From assembly GCA_001898625.1 (NCBI GenBank), contig MKUP01000028.1:213881-277880 (forward strand): a stretch of DNA of 64,000 bases, written 5' to 3'. This stretch comes from Burkholderiales bacterium 67-32 (GTDB lineage Bacteria > Pseudomonadota > Gammaproteobacteria > Burkholderiales > Burkholderiaceae_B). Made by a program: the position numbers and the translations under genes. Positions 7,961 through 17,189 of the stretch are shown piece after piece (position 1 is the stretch's first letter; each line of letters begins with the position of its first letter). The notes beneath the pieces are model-generated. The model was given only the letters and a program-made list of their open reading frames with translations. It searched no databases and was not told the origin of the DNA.

Positions 7961-9357
7961 CCGGCTACCGGGGTGCCGTCGTCCGGGCCGCCCTCGGCGG
8001 GGCCTCCGCGCGAACGGCCGCTGCGCCGGCGGCGCTTGCGGGGAGCCGTGGCTTCTCCGGCTGCGCGCGGCTGGCGGGCCAGGTCTTCCAGCATCTCGGC
8101 GCGTGCCGCGTCGCTGGCGTCGGCCAGGTCCATCCACCATTGCGCCAGGGCGCTATCGACCTCGCCGGCGGCGGCGCGCAATTGCAGGAAGTCGCAGGCG
8201 GCGCGAAAGCGCGGCTGTTCGAGCATGCGCCAGGCGCCCTTGCTCTGGCGCCGTTCGAAGCGCGGCTGCATGAACCAGATCTCGCGCATGTCGGACACGA
8301 AGCGGCGCTGGATGGCGAGCTTCTCGGTCTGGTCGTCCAGCACGGAATCCACGGCCATGCCCAGGGCGGGCATGGGCAGTTCGCCGTCGGCGCGGTATTG
8401 CTGCCAGCGGTGGTTCACCTGCTGCCACAGCAGCGCGGCGAACAGGAAGCTGGGGCTGACCGACTTGCCGCTGCGCACGCGCACGTCGGTGCGCTCCAGG
8501 GCCAGCTTGACGAAGCGTTCGCCCCCGGGCTGTTCCAGCACCACGTCCAGCAGCGGCAGCAGGCCCTTGTGCAGGCCTTCGGCGCGCAGCCGGCGCAGGC
8601 AGTCCAGCGCGTGGCCGCAGGTCAGCATCTTCAGCATCTCGTCGAACAGCCGCGAGGCGGGCACGTTCTCGATCAGGTGAGCCATCTCGCGGATGGGCGC
8701 GAGCGTGGACGGCGCGATGGTGAAGCCCAGCTTGGCGGCGAAGCGCATGCCGCGCAGCATGCGGACCGGGTCCTCGCGGTAGCGCTTGGAGGCGTCGCCG
8801 ATGATGCTGACGGTTTTTTTCTTCAGGTCGGCCACGCCGTCGTGATAGTCGATGACGATCTCGGTGGCCGGGTCGTAGTACAGCGCGTTCAGCGTGAAGT
8901 CCCGGCGCGCGGCGTCTTCCTCCAGCGTGCCGAAGACGTTGTCGCGCAGGATGCGGCCATGTTCGTCGGTGGTTTGTTCGTCCGAGCCCGAGGCGCGGAA
9001 GGTGGAGGTCTCGATGATCTCCTGGCCGAACACCACGTGTACCAGGCGGAAGCGGCGGCCGATGATGCGGGCGCGGCGGAACAGCGGCTGTATCTGTTCC
9101 GGCGTGGCGTTGGTGGCCACGTCGAAGTCCTTGGGCTGGGCACCCACGATCAGGTCGCGCACGGCGCCGCCGACGATGTAGGCCTCGAAGCCGTTCTCGT
9201 GCAGCACGTCGCAGACCTTGATCGCATGGCGCGAGACCAGCCGGCGGTCGATGCCGTGCTTGGCCTGGGGCACGCGCAGGGGCGCATGCCGCTTGACGCT
9301 CAGGATGGGGCGCGCCGCGCGGGGAGTGAAGAGCTTGCTGATGAGCTTCTTGATCAT
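7957..9357 (-). CDS. pcnB: Poly(A) polymerase I
   Basis: A 466-residue nucleotidyltransferase of the class II CCA-adding/PAP family, which adds 3' poly(A) tails that promote RNA decay. The N-terminus is basic. The catalytic motif is YIVGGAVRDLIVGAQPKDFDVATN with the two carboxylates in DFD, followed by RRFRLVHVVFG and RRDFTLNALYYDP. The C-terminal KRRRRSGRSRGG tail is the usual basic RNA-binding end. It overlaps both neighbours by the 4-nt ATGA arrangement. The PAP identity over CCA transferase is supported by the KRHAPLRVPQAKHGI leader and the adjacent folK, a common proteobacterial arrangement. Confidence 0.95.
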   Translation of the reverse strand: MIKKLISKLFTPRAARPILSVKRHAPLRVPQAKHGIDRRLVSRHAIKVCDVLHENGFEAYIVGGAVRDLIVGAQPKDFDVATNATPEQIQPLFRRARIIGRRFRLVHVVFGQEIIETSTFRASGSDEQTTDEHGRILRDNVFGTLEEDAARRDFTLNALYYDPATEIVIDYHDGVADLKKKTVSIIGDASKRYREDPVRMLRGMRFAAKLGFTIAPSTLAPIREMAHLIENVPASRLFDEMLKMLTCGHALDCLRRLRAEGLHKGLLPLLDVVLEQPGGERFVKLALERTDVRVRSGKSVSPSFLFAALLWQQVNHRWQQYRADGELPMPALGMAVDSVLDDQTEKLAIQRRFVSDMREIWFMQPRFERRQSKGAWRMLEQPRFRAACDFLQLRAAAGEVDSALAQWWMDLADASDAARAEMLEDLARQPRAAGEATAPRKRRRRSGRSRGGPAEGGPDDGTPVAG

Positions 9358-10046
9358 GCGAACAGGTCCGTAATGCGCCAGCCTCGTTCGCGCGCCAGTT
9401 CGCGCAGCGCGGCGGATGGGTTGGCGGCGATCGGGTCGGTCACCGCTTCGAGCAGCGGGACGTCGTTCATCGAGTCGCTATAGAAGAAAGACTGCCGAAA
9501 ATCCGACAACTGCCAGCCGTGGCTGGCCAGCCAGTGGTTGACGCGCACCACCTTGCCTTCGCGGAAGCACGGCGTGCCCTGGATGCGGCCGGTGTAGCGG
9601 CCGGCGGCGTATTCCGGCTCGGTGCCCAGCAGCACGGGAATGCCGAAGGCACGCGCGATGGGGGCGGTCACGAAGGTATTGGTCGAGGTGGCGATGGCGC
9701 ACAGGTCGCCCGCTTCCAGGTGTTCGCGCACCAGCGCGATGGCTTGGGCGGAGATGGCCGGGCGGATCACCTCGGCCATGAAGTCCTCGTGCCAGCGGGC
9801 CAGGTCGTAGGGCGTGTTGCGGGCCAGCAGGCCCAGCATGAACTCGGCCGACTCCATCGCGGTCAGCTTGCCGGCGTCGTAGCGCTGCATCAGCTCTTCG
9901 TTCCGGGCGCAGGCGGCGGCGGGGTCGCCGACGTGGCCGGCGCGGGCGAGGAAATCGGCCCACCGGTAGTCGCTGTCGAGCGGCAGCAGGGTGTGGTCCA
10001 GGTCGAACAGGGCGAGGCGGGTGGGCGGCGCTTGGGTGGGGGTCAT
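9354..10046 (-). CDS. HAD-IB family phosphatase (SerB-like)
   Basis: A 230-residue haloacid-dehalogenase-fold phosphatase. Motif I is ALFDLDHTLLPLDSD with the nucleophile and general acid aspartates; motif II is CAIATSTNTF; motif III/IV is VNHWLAS followed by FFYSDSMNDVPLLEAV. Members hydrolyse phosphoserine-like or histidinol phosphate-like substrates. The gene sits between hda and pcnB with 4-nt overlaps on both sides. The ATG at 10046 is chosen because motif I starts 12 residues later; a long upstream extension would run through hda. Confidence 0.9.
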   Translation of the reverse strand: MTPTQAPPTRLALFDLDHTLLPLDSDYRWADFLARAGHVGDPAAACARNEELMQRYDAGKLTAMESAEFMLGLLARNTPYDLARWHEDFMAEVIRPAISAQAIALVREHLEAGDLCAIATSTNTFVTAPIARAFGIPVLLGTEPEYAAGRYTGRIQGTPCFREGKVVRVNHWLASHGWQLSDFRQSFFYSDSMNDVPLLEAVTDPIAANPSAALRELARERGWRITDLFA

Positions 10047-10765
10047 GACAACGAAGAATACGACTGAATGGAGGACGGTTGGGGCTGTTCGGCCAGCATG
10101 GCGCGCAACAGCGGCAGCGTGATCGGGCGCTTGGCAGCCAGCGAATAGCGGTCCAGGGCGTCGAGCAGGGCGGCCAGTTGGCGCATGTCCCGCTCGTAAT
10201 GGGTAAGAATCCAGTTCACCACCTCGGGCGCGAGCTGCAGCCCGCGGCTGGCGGCCTGGCGGATCAGGGCGTCGGTCTTCTCGGCATCGGACAGCACCTC
10301 CAGCCGGAAGACCAGGTCCCAGCCCAGACGGGTGCGCAGGTCCTCGCGGATCTCGAGCTGGCCCGGGGCGCGTTCGCCGGCCACGATCAGCGACAGGGCG
10401 ATGTCGGTGGCCGAGGTCTCGCGCCAGCGGTTGTACAGCGAGAACACGCACGCCAGCCGGGGTTCGTCCAGCAGGTGCAGGTCGTCGATGGCGATCAGCG
10501 CCGGGCGGACGTCGGATTCCTCGGGCTGGGCCAGGCGGCGGTAGGCCGAGACGGGGCTGTGGCTGTCCAGGTAGACCGCGCCGGGCCGGTCGGACAGCGC
10601 CCGCAACAGATGGGTGCGGCCGCAGCCGGCGGGGCCCCAGAGGTAGACGGCGCGGCCGGGCGCCAGCGCGCGCAGGCTCGCCAGGGCCTCGGTATTGGGG
10701 CCCGCGACATAGTTTTCCAGGGACGGAGCCGGCGCGGCAAGAACGTCGAGTAGCAACTGCTTCAT
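10043..10765 (-). CDS. hda: DnaA regulatory inactivator Hda
   Basis: A 240-residue DnaA-like AAA+ protein. The N-terminus MKQLLLDVLAAPAPSLENYV includes the clamp-binding-like QLLLD segment, followed by Walker A LWGPAGCGRTHLL and Walker B LIAIDDLHLL. The ARGV-like region and a helical end (ILTHYERDMRQLAALLDALD) match Hda; there is no DNA-binding domain IV. Hda with the loaded beta clamp stimulates ATP hydrolysis by DnaA to prevent re-initiation. It is the first gene of the four-gene overlapping minus-strand operon and is divergent from purM. Confidence 0.93.
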   Translation of the reverse strand: MKQLLLDVLAAPAPSLENYVAGPNTEALASLRALAPGRAVYLWGPAGCGRTHLLRALSDRPGAVYLDSHSPVSAYRRLAQPEESDVRPALIAIDDLHLLDEPRLACVFSLYNRWRETSATDIALSLIVAGERAPGQLEIREDLRTRLGWDLVFRLEVLSDAEKTDALIRQAASRGLQLAPEVVNWILTHYERDMRQLAALLDALDRYSLAAKRPITLPLLRAMLAEQPQPSSIQSYSSLS

Positions 10766-11012
10766 GGGGTGCGGCTAAGAGACCCGCAGCGTCGGACGAT
10801 CATGGCGTTGGGTGGCGACAGGTCGGGCCGGGCAAGGCTGCGCAGGCAGAAAAGGAACGCGGAGCGCGGCAGGTACCACCGGGAGTTGCCCCGATGTAAA
10901 CCCCTGTCCGCTGCATGGGAATACCAATCATCGTAAAATTATAGCTTTCAGGCGGTCCCGGCTGGTTTTTTTGCCGCGAAAGCCCGCGTCCATCCACTTT
11001 TCGGTCCATCCC

Positions 11013-12062
11013 ATGTCCGCACAACAACCCAGCGCTTCCTCTCTAACCTACCGCGACGCGGGGGTCGACATCGACGCCGGCGATGCCCTGGTCGAGCGCA
11101 TCAAGCCCCTTGCCAAGCGCACCATGCGCGAAGGAGTGCTGGCCGGCATTGGCGGATTCGGGGCCTTGTTCGAGGTGCCCAAGAAGTACCGCGAGCCCGT
11201 GCTGGTGTCGGGCACCGACGGCGTGGGCACCAAGCTGCGCCTGGCGTTCTCGTGGAACAAGCACGACACCGTGGGCATCGACCTGGTGGCCATGAGCGTG
11301 AACGACATCCTGGTGCAGGGCGCCGAGCCGCTGTTCTTCCTGGACTACTTCGCCTGCGGCCGCCTGTCGGTGGACACCGCCGCCACGGTCGTCGGCGGCA
11401 TCGCGCAGGGCTGCGAACTGGCCGGCTGCGCGCTGATCGGCGGCGAAACCGCCGAGATGCCCGGCATGTACCCCGACGGCGAATACGACCTGGCCGGCTT
11501 CGCCGTCGGCGCGGTCGAGAAGTCGCAGGCCATCGACGGTAGCTGCATCCAGCCCGGCGACGCCGTGCTGGGCCTGGCCTCCAGCGGCGCGCATTCCAAC
11601 GGCTATTCGCTGGTGCGCAAGATCATCGAACGCGCCGGCGCCACGCCGGACCAGGACTTTCACGGCCAACCCCTGCGCGACGTCGTCATGGCGCCCACGC
11701 GCATCTACGTCAAACAGGTGCTGGCGGCCATCGCCAAGCACGAGATCAAGGGCCTGGCCCACATCACCGGCGGCGGCCTGCTGGACAACGTGCCGCGCAT
11801 CCTGCGCCCCGGCCTGGCCGCGCGCCTGCACCGCGATGCGTGGAAGCTGCCCGAGCTGTTCACGTGGCTGCAACGCGAAGGCCAGGTGGCCGACACCGAA
11901 ATGCACCGCGTCTTCAACTGCGGCATAGGCATGGTGATCGTGGTCTCCGCCGACCAGGCCGACGCCGTTGCCGCCACCCTGCGCGAACAGGGCGAAACCG
12001 TCTACCGCCTGGGAGAAATCGTCGAGCAACAACCCGGCGCCGCCCAAACAGAAGTGATCTGA
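11013..12062 (+). CDS. purM: Phosphoribosylformylglycinamidine cyclo-ligase
   Basis: A 349-residue AIR synthetase of de novo purine synthesis, which converts FGAM to AIR with ATP. Motifs are [66 protein letters not shown] and [12 protein letters not shown]. The ATG at 11013 gives [11 protein letters not shown], the usual short leader before the conserved core; the frame is open further upstream but without similarity. The AT-rich stretch around 10925–10955 upstream (TAAAAT, TTATAG) is a likely promoter region. It is convergent with hisC across a GC-rich repeat. Confidence 0.96.
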   Translation: MSAQQPSASSLTYRDAGVDIDAGDALVERIKPLAKRTMREGVLAGIGGFGALFEVPKKYREPVLVSGTDGVGTKLRLAFSWNKHDTVGIDLVAMSVNDILVQGAEPLFFLDYFACGRLSVDTAATVVGGIAQGCELAGCALIGGETAEMPGMYPDGEYDLAGFAVGAVEKSQAIDGSCIQPGDAVLGLASSGAHSNGYSLVRKIIERAGATPDQDFHGQPLRDVVMAPTRIYVKQVLAAIAKHEIKGLAHITGGGLLDNVPRILRPGLAARLHRDAWKLPELFTWLQREGQVADTEMHRVFNCGIGMVIVVSADQADAVAATLREQGETVYRLGEIVEQQPGAAQTEVI

Positions 12063-12065
12063 TAG

Positions 12066-12170
12066 ACCCGGGATGCGGTGGATCCGGCTCCGCCGGTCCA
12101 CCCGCATCGCCCCCTTGAGGGGGCGCCCGAAGGGCGTAGGGGGTGGGCTTCCCTTCAGCGCGTAGGGGGG
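12066..12170. repeat. GC-rich interspersed hairpin repeat, copy 1 (purM/hisC intergenic)
   Basis: Contains the shared core GGATCCGGCTCCGCCGGTCC, a GCCCCCTTGAGGGGGC palindrome and a GCGCCCGAAGGGCG hairpin, then a TAGGGGG run. The distal part runs into the hisC stop codon (12155–12157) and the last codons of hisC. Related copies are at 17108, 21394, 21581, 25189, 46595 and 47979. Confidence 0.85.
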
Positions 12171-13219
12171 AGATCTTTTAGTGCATTGAGCAGCGCATCG
12201 CATTCGGCATCGGTGCCGACCGTGATGCGCAGGTACTGGTCGATGCGCGGCTGCTTGAAATGCCGTACCAGCACCTTGCGTTCGCGCAGCGCCTTCAGCA
12301 GGGCCGCGCCGTCGTGCCCGGGGTGGCGCGCGAAGACGAAGTTGGCGGCCGACGGCAGCACCTCGAAACCCAGTTCTTCGAGCTTGGCGGTCAAGCGCAC
12401 GCGCGAAGCGATGACGGCCTGGCGGGTACGGTCGAAATAGGCGGTGTCTTCCATGGCCGCGGTCGCGCCGGCCATGGCCAGGCGGTCGAGCGGATAGGAG
12501 TTGAAGCTGCTCTTGACCCGTTCCAGCCCCTCGATCAGGTGCGGCTGGCCGATGGCGTAGCCGACCCGCAGGCCCGCCAGCGAGCGCGCCTTGGACAGCG
12601 TCTGCACCACCAGCAGGTTGGGGTGGGCCGCCACCAGCGAGACCGCCGACGTGCCGCCGAAATCGACGTAGGCTTCGTCCACCACGACGACCGAGTCCGG
12701 ATTCGCCTTCAGCAGCGCCTCGATGTCCTCCAGGGGCAGCAGGCGACCGGTGGGGGCGTTCGGATTGGGGAAGATGATCCCGCCGTTCGGCTGGCCGTAG
12801 TCCTGCACGCGCAGGGACAGGTCGTCGGCCAGCGGCACGGTGCGGTAGTCGATACCGTACAGGCCGCAGTAGACCGGGTAGAAGCTGTAGGTCACGTCCG
12901 GGAACAGCAGCGGCAGGTCGTGCTTGAGCAGGCCGACGAACACGTGGGCCAGCACCTCGTCCGAACTGTTGCCGACGAAGACGTGGTCGGCCTGCACGCC
13001 ATGGAAGCGTGCCACCGCCGCCTTGAACACACTGGCGTCGGGGTCGGGATAGCGCCGCAGCGTCTCGTTGGTGGCCTGGCGTATGGCTTCCAGGGCACGC
13101 GGCGAGGGCGGATACGGGTTCTCGTTCGTGTTGAGTTTGACGAGTCCGTCTATCTGCGGTTGTTCGCCGGGGACATAGGGCGTCAGTTGTTGAGTGACGC
13201 GGCTCCAGTACCTGTTCAT
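12155..13219 (-). CDS. hisC: Histidinol-phosphate aminotransferase
   Basis: A 354-residue class I/II PLP aminotransferase of histidine biosynthesis. The conserved features are [49 protein letters not shown] and the PLP-lysine motif [18 protein letters not shown]. The ATG at 13219 ([17 protein letters not shown]) is preceded by stretches unrelated to the family. It could belong to the second hisC type found outside the his operon; no other his genes are nearby. The last seven residues (KDLPPTR) are encoded inside a GC-rich intergenic repeat. Confidence 0.94.
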   Translation of the reverse strand: MNRYWSRVTQQLTPYVPGEQPQIDGLVKLNTNENPYPPSPRALEAIRQATNETLRRYPDPDASVFKAAVARFHGVQADHVFVGNSSDEVLAHVFVGLLKHDLPLLFPDVTYSFYPVYCGLYGIDYRTVPLADDLSLRVQDYGQPNGGIIFPNPNAPTGRLLPLEDIEALLKANPDSVVVVDEAYVDFGGTSAVSLVAAHPNLLVVQTLSKARSLAGLRVGYAIGQPHLIEGLERVKSSFNSYPLDRLAMAGATAAMEDTAYFDRTRQAVIASRVRLTAKLEELGFEVLPSAANFVFARHPGHDGAALLKALRERKVLVRHFKQPRIDQYLRITVGTDAECDALLNALKDLPPTR

Positions 13220-13332
13220 GAATCTGTCGTCGAAAGCGCAAAGCGCGGCAACGGGCCGCGCACGCATCCAGCATAGCAGGGCCGGCGCCCCGGCGCACGC
13301 CGCGGCAGGCGGGGCGTGGCGCGGATGCGCCG

Positions 13333-14307
13333 TCAGCGTGGATCGCCGGTTGCTTCCCGTGACGCATCCAGCGTGGCGGCCGCCGCGTCGACCACGCGCG
13401 CCGTGCTGTCCGGCGCCAGGCAGTCCACCACCAGCCGGTCGGGCAGCGCGCGCAGCCAGGTGATCTGGCGCTTGGCCAGTTGCCGGGTGGCGGCGATCGC
13501 CTGGCCCCGCATTTCGGCGCCGTGGACTTCTCCGGCCAGATAGCCCCAGACCTGGCGGTAACCCACGCACCGTATGGACGGCAGGTCGGGGCTCAGGTCG
13601 CCGCGCGCCCGCAGGCGGCGCACCTCGTCCAACAGGCCGGCTTCGAGCATGGCGTCGAAGCGCTGCTCGATGCGGACATGCAGGCCGGCGCGATCCGACG
13701 GCTCCAGGCTGAGGTTGACGTAGCGCAGCCCGGTGTCGGCCGGCGCGGCCTGGCCGGTCAGCAGGGCCGACATGGGGCGGCCGGTCAGCGCATGGATCTC
13801 CAGCGCGCGCTGGATGCGCTGGCTGTCGTTGGGCGAGAGCCGCGCGGCGGTGGCCGGGTCGACGCGCGCCAGTTCGGCATGCATGGCCGGCCAGCCGATG
13901 CCGGCGGCGCGGGCGTTCAATTGCGCGCGCAGGACGGCGTCCGCCTGCGGCAGGTTGTCCAGGCCCTCGCGCAGCGCCTTGAAATACATCATGGTGCCGC
14001 CGGCCAGCAGCGGGATGCGGCCCCGGGCGCGAATGTCGGCGATCAGGCGCAGGGTCTCGGCGCGGAACTGGCCGGCGGAGAAACTTTCGGCGGGATCGCG
14101 GATGTCCAGCAGGTGCTGCGGTACGCGCAGGCGCTCCTCCTGGCTGGGCTTGGCCGTGCCGATGTCCATGCCGCGATAGATGGTGGCGGAGTCGACGTTG
14201 ACGATCTCGAGCGGCCAGCGGTCGGCCAGCGCCAGCGTGGCCGCGCTCTTGCCGGCGGCGGTGGGGCCCATCAGGCACAGGATGGGAAGGGGGCTGCGGT
14301 CGGCCAT
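13333..14307 (-). CDS. miaA: tRNA dimethylallyltransferase
   Basis: A 324-residue enzyme that adds the isopentenyl group to A37 of UNN-decoding tRNAs. The N-terminal P-loop [11 protein letters not shown] is followed by [20 protein letters not shown], which carries the catalytic Asp/Thr region, by [17 protein letters not shown], and by [14 protein letters not shown]. It is downstream of mutL on the same strand with a 13-nt gap, the conserved proteobacterial mutL–miaA order. hfq, which often follows, is absent here. Confidence 0.96.
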   Translation of the reverse strand: MADRSPLPILCLMGPTAAGKSAATLALADRWPLEIVNVDSATIYRGMDIGTAKPSQEERLRVPQHLLDIRDPAESFSAGQFRAETLRLIADIRARGRIPLLAGGTMMYFKALREGLDNLPQADAVLRAQLNARAAGIGWPAMHAELARVDPATAARLSPNDSQRIQRALEIHALTGRPMSALLTGQAAPADTGLRYVNLSLEPSDRAGLHVRIEQRFDAMLEAGLLDEVRRLRARGDLSPDLPSIRCVGYRQVWGYLAGEVHGAEMRGQAIAATRQLAKRQITWLRALPDRLVVDCLAPDSTARVVDAAAATLDASREATGDPR

Positions 14308-14320
14308 CTTCGGTGCGGAC

Positions 14321-16240
14321 TCAGCGCCCGCGCAGGAACAGGCGGTCGAGATCGCCCACGCTGAGCTGCACCCAGGTCGGACGGCCGTGGTTGCACTGGT
14401 CGGCGCGTTCGGTCGCTTCCATCTGCCGCAGCAGGCCGTTCATCTCGTCATGGTTGAGCCGGCGGTTGGCGCGCACCGCGCCATGGCAGGCCATGGTCGC
14501 CAGCAGTTCGTTGCGCTGCTCGGTCAGCAGGCGCGACGCGCCCACCTCGGCGAAGTCGCGCAGCACTTCGCGCGCCAGGGTCTCGATGTCGGCCTGGGCG
14601 AGCGGCGCGGGAACGGCGCGTACGGCGACCGAGGCCGGTCCGGCCGGCCGCAGTTCGAAGCCGAGGTCGGACAGGGCGTCCTGCTGTTCCTCGACCAGCG
14701 CGACGTCGCTTTCCGAGGCCCGGAACACGACCGGCACCAGCAGGTTCTGCCGCGGCATCTCGCGCGCGTCCAGCGCGTTCTTGAGCTGTTCGTACACGAT
14801 GCGTTCATGGGCCGCGTGCATGTCGATCACGACCAGCCCGTGGGCGTTCTGGGCCAGTACGTAGATCCCGTGCAACTGGGCGATCGCCATGCCGAGCGGC
14901 AGGTCGGTGCCGTCCGGCAGCGGGCGGGGGCGGGCGCCGGCCAGGGCCTGGGCCATGCCCGCGGCACTGGACGAGGCGGCGGGGGCGGGCGCCAGAGGCT
15001 CGTGCAGGGCCAGGATGCGCGCGCCCAGCTCAGGCCGATAGGCGGACGGGGCATCCTGCAGCCGGAACGGCAACTGCGAAGACGAGGCCAGCGCGGGAGC
15101 CACGGGGCGCGTGAAGCCCGGTTCGGACGAGGCGGTCATGGGTGGAGCGTTTGCGCCGTCGATACGACTCAGGGTGGCCGGCGCGGGCATGCCGTCGGCC
15201 AGGATCGCCTCGGACGGCACCGCCTGGGCGGCGGCCGCGTCCACGCCGGTCGCCGCGCCCGCGGCATGGGCCAGGGTCTGGCCGATGATCTGCGTCACGA
15301 AGCGGTGTACCGCGCCGCTTTCGCGAAAGCGCACCTCGTGCTTGGCCGGATGCACGTTGACGTCGACCGCCGCCGGGTCCAGGTCCAGGAACAGCACGTA
15401 GGCCGGCTGCCGGTCGCCGTGCAGCACGTCGGCATAGGAGGCGCGCATGGCGTGGCTGACCGTGCGGTCGCGAACGAAGCGGCCGTTGACGTACAGGTAC
15501 TGGCGGTCGGCGCGGGCGCGCGAGGCGGTGGGGCGCGAGACGACGCCATGCAGGCGGATCGCGCCGGCGTCGGCCTGCACCGGCAGGCCGCCCTGGCCGA
15601 ATTCCGCGCCCAGCACGTCATGGATGCGGCGCACCGGGTCGGCGGGCAGGTGCTGCTGGTAGGCCCGGTCGTGGTGGAACAGGCGGAAGGCGATATGGCA
15701 GTGCGCCAGCGCGATGCGCTGGAAGGCCTCCACGCAATGGCCGAATTCCGTGGCTTCCGATTTGAGGAACTTGCGCCGGGCCGGCACCAGGTCGAACAAC
15801 TGGCGCACGTCCACCGTTGTGCCCGGGGGGCCGGAAGCCGGCGAGACCTGGCCGTCTTCCCATTGCCAGGCATGGTCGGCGCTGGCCGTGCGCGAAATCA
15901 AGGTGAGCCGGGCGACGGACGCGATCGAGGCCAGGGCCTCGCCGCGGAACCCCATCGAGGCCACCGATTCGAGTTCGTTCAGCGACCGGATCTTGCTGGT
16001 GGCGTGGCGGGCGATGGCCAGCGGCAGCTCGTCGGGAGGAATGCCGCCGCCGTCGTCGCTGACGGCGATCCGCCGGATACCCCCACCCTCGAGCCGCACG
16101 TCGACCGCGCGCGCGCCGGCGTCGATGGCGTTCTCCATCAATTCCTTGAGGACCGAGGCAGGGCGCTCGATGACTTCACCCGCCGCGATCTGGCTGATCA
16201 GGAGGTCGGGGAGCTGGGCGATGGGGCGACGTTCGGACAT
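14321..16240 (-). CDS. mutL: DNA mismatch repair protein MutL
   Basis: About 639 residues. The N-terminal GHKL ATPase has [48 protein letters not shown] and [13 protein letters not shown]. The middle linker is Ala/Pro-rich, and the C-terminal dimerisation domain ends with [15 protein letters not shown]. The C-terminus has no DQHAAHERVLYE endonuclease pair with a following metal-binding cluster, although [14 protein letters not shown] is present; the enterobacterial-type MutH-dependent state cannot be decided here. The ATG at 16240 ([14 protein letters not shown]) is preferred over 16294 because the conserved domain starts there. Confidence 0.95.
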   Translation of the reverse strand: MSERRPIAQLPDLLISQIAAGEVIERPASVLKELMENAIDAGARAVDVRLEGGGIRRIAVSDDGGGIPPDELPLAIARHATSKIRSLNELESVASMGFRGEALASIASVARLTLISRTASADHAWQWEDGQVSPASGPPGTTVDVRQLFDLVPARRKFLKSEATEFGHCVEAFQRIALAHCHIAFRLFHHDRAYQQHLPADPVRRIHDVLGAEFGQGGLPVQADAGAIRLHGVVSRPTASRARADRQYLYVNGRFVRDRTVSHAMRASYADVLHGDRQPAYVLFLDLDPAAVDVNVHPAKHEVRFRESGAVHRFVTQIIGQTLAHAAGAATGVDAAAAQAVPSEAILADGMPAPATLSRIDGANAPPMTASSEPGFTRPVAPALASSSQLPFRLQDAPSAYRPELGARILALHEPLAPAPAASSSAAGMAQALAGARPRPLPDGTDLPLGMAIAQLHGIYVLAQNAHGLVVIDMHAAHERIVYEQLKNALDAREMPRQNLLVPVVFRASESDVALVEEQQDALSDLGFELRPAGPASVAVRAVPAPLAQADIETLAREVLRDFAEVGASRLLTEQRNELLATMACHGAVRANRRLNHDEMNGLLRQMEATERADQCNHGRPTWVQLSVGDLDRLFLRGR

Positions 16241-16363
16241 GGCCGGATTATAGTGGCCCCTCTTGGGCGCGGGGATCCTGTCATGCTTTGACATGCGCGG
16301 AAACGCCTGCGTCGGCTATAGTGCCCGCTCGCCTTTTTCCTCGTCCCCTACCTCCGGCTTCCC

Positions 16364-17008
16364 ATGCTCGAATTCCTGCAGATGTTGATCCATATCGACC
16401 AGACCCTGGGCGTATGGGTCGCGCAATATGGCGCCTGGATCTACCTCATCCTGTTCCTGATCGTCTTCGCCGAGACCGGCCTGGTCGTCCTGCCCTTCCT
16501 GCCGGGCGATTCGCTGCTGTTCATCGCCGGCGCTTTCGCCGCCACCGGCAGCATGCACCCCGGGCTGCTGATCGCGCTGCTGCTCGTCGCGGCGGTCTCG
16601 GGCAACACCGTCAACTACTACGTGGGCCGTTACATCGGCCCCCGCGTCTTCTCGCAGAACATCCGCTTCCTGGACCGCGCGGCCCTGATCAAGACCCACG
16701 CCTTCTACGAGAAACACGGCGGCAAGACTCTGATCATCGCCCGCTTCCTGCCGGTGGTCCGAACCTTCGCTCCCTTCGTCGCCGGCGTCGGCTACATGAC
16801 CGTCGGCCGCTTCCAGTTCTTCAACATCATCGGCGCGCTGCTGTGGGTGCTGCTGCTCGTCCTGGCCGGCTACTTCTTCGGCAACCTGCCCCTGGTACGC
16901 GAACACCTGAACACCATCGTCCTGATAGGCCTCGCCGCCGCCATCGTCCCGGTAGTCCTGGGCGGCCTGTGGAAATTGATAGGCGGTCTGAGATCCAAAC
17001 GCGCCTGA
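16364..17008 (+). CDS. DedA/VTT-family inner-membrane protein
   Basis: A 214-residue polytopic membrane protein. It carries the DedA signature: FAETGLVVLPFLPGDSLLF at about 40–58, YYVGRYIGPRVF, and FLPVVRTFAPFVAGVGYM, with the acidic and arginine residues needed for function in E. coli DedA proteins. The family supports envelope lipid (undecaprenyl phosphate or phospholipid) translocation and proton-motive-force homeostasis. It is divergent from mutL with a short gap and ends at a strong terminator. Confidence 0.92.
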   Translation: MLEFLQMLIHIDQTLGVWVAQYGAWIYLILFLIVFAETGLVVLPFLPGDSLLFIAGAFAATGSMHPGLLIALLLVAAVSGNTVNYYVGRYIGPRVFSQNIRFLDRAALIKTHAFYEKHGGKTLIIARFLPVVRTFAPFVAGVGYMTVGRFQFFNIIGALLWVLLLVLAGYFFGNLPLVREHLNTIVLIGLAAAIVPVVLGGLWKLIGGLRSKRA

Positions 17009-17023
17009 AAACGCAAAAAAGAA

Positions 17024-17050
17024 AACGGCCTCACACGAGGCCGTTTTTTT
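17024..17050 (+). terminator. Rho-independent terminator of the dedA-family gene
   Basis: Perfect 9-bp stem AACGGCCTC/GAGGCCGTT with an ACAC loop, followed by a T run (TTTTTTT, partly within the stem end). It starts 15 nt after the stop codon. Confidence 0.9.
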
Positions 17051-17107
17051 GTAAAGAACCCACCCCTCCACCAGCCCAGTGCCTCGCACTGAGACGCCCC
17101 CCCAAAG

Positions 17108-17185
17108 ACCCAGGGCACAGCGGATCCGGCTCCGCCGGTCCGCCAGTGCCGCCCCCTGGGGGGCGCGCGAAGCGCGTAGGGGGGA
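17108..17185. repeat. GC-rich interspersed hairpin repeat, copy 2
   Basis: Forward copy: GACCCAGGGCACAGC, then GGATCCGGCTCCGCCGGTCC, GCCCCCTGGGGGGC and GCGCGAAGCGCG, ending TAGGGGGGAT. It ends five bases before the amiC stop codon on the opposite strand. Confidence 0.9.
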
Positions 17186-17189
17186 TCCC

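Noticed and set aside
16241..16294. Upstream ATG for mutL
   Set aside because: The extra 18 residues have no family similarity and the internal ATG at 16240 is where the conserved domain begins.
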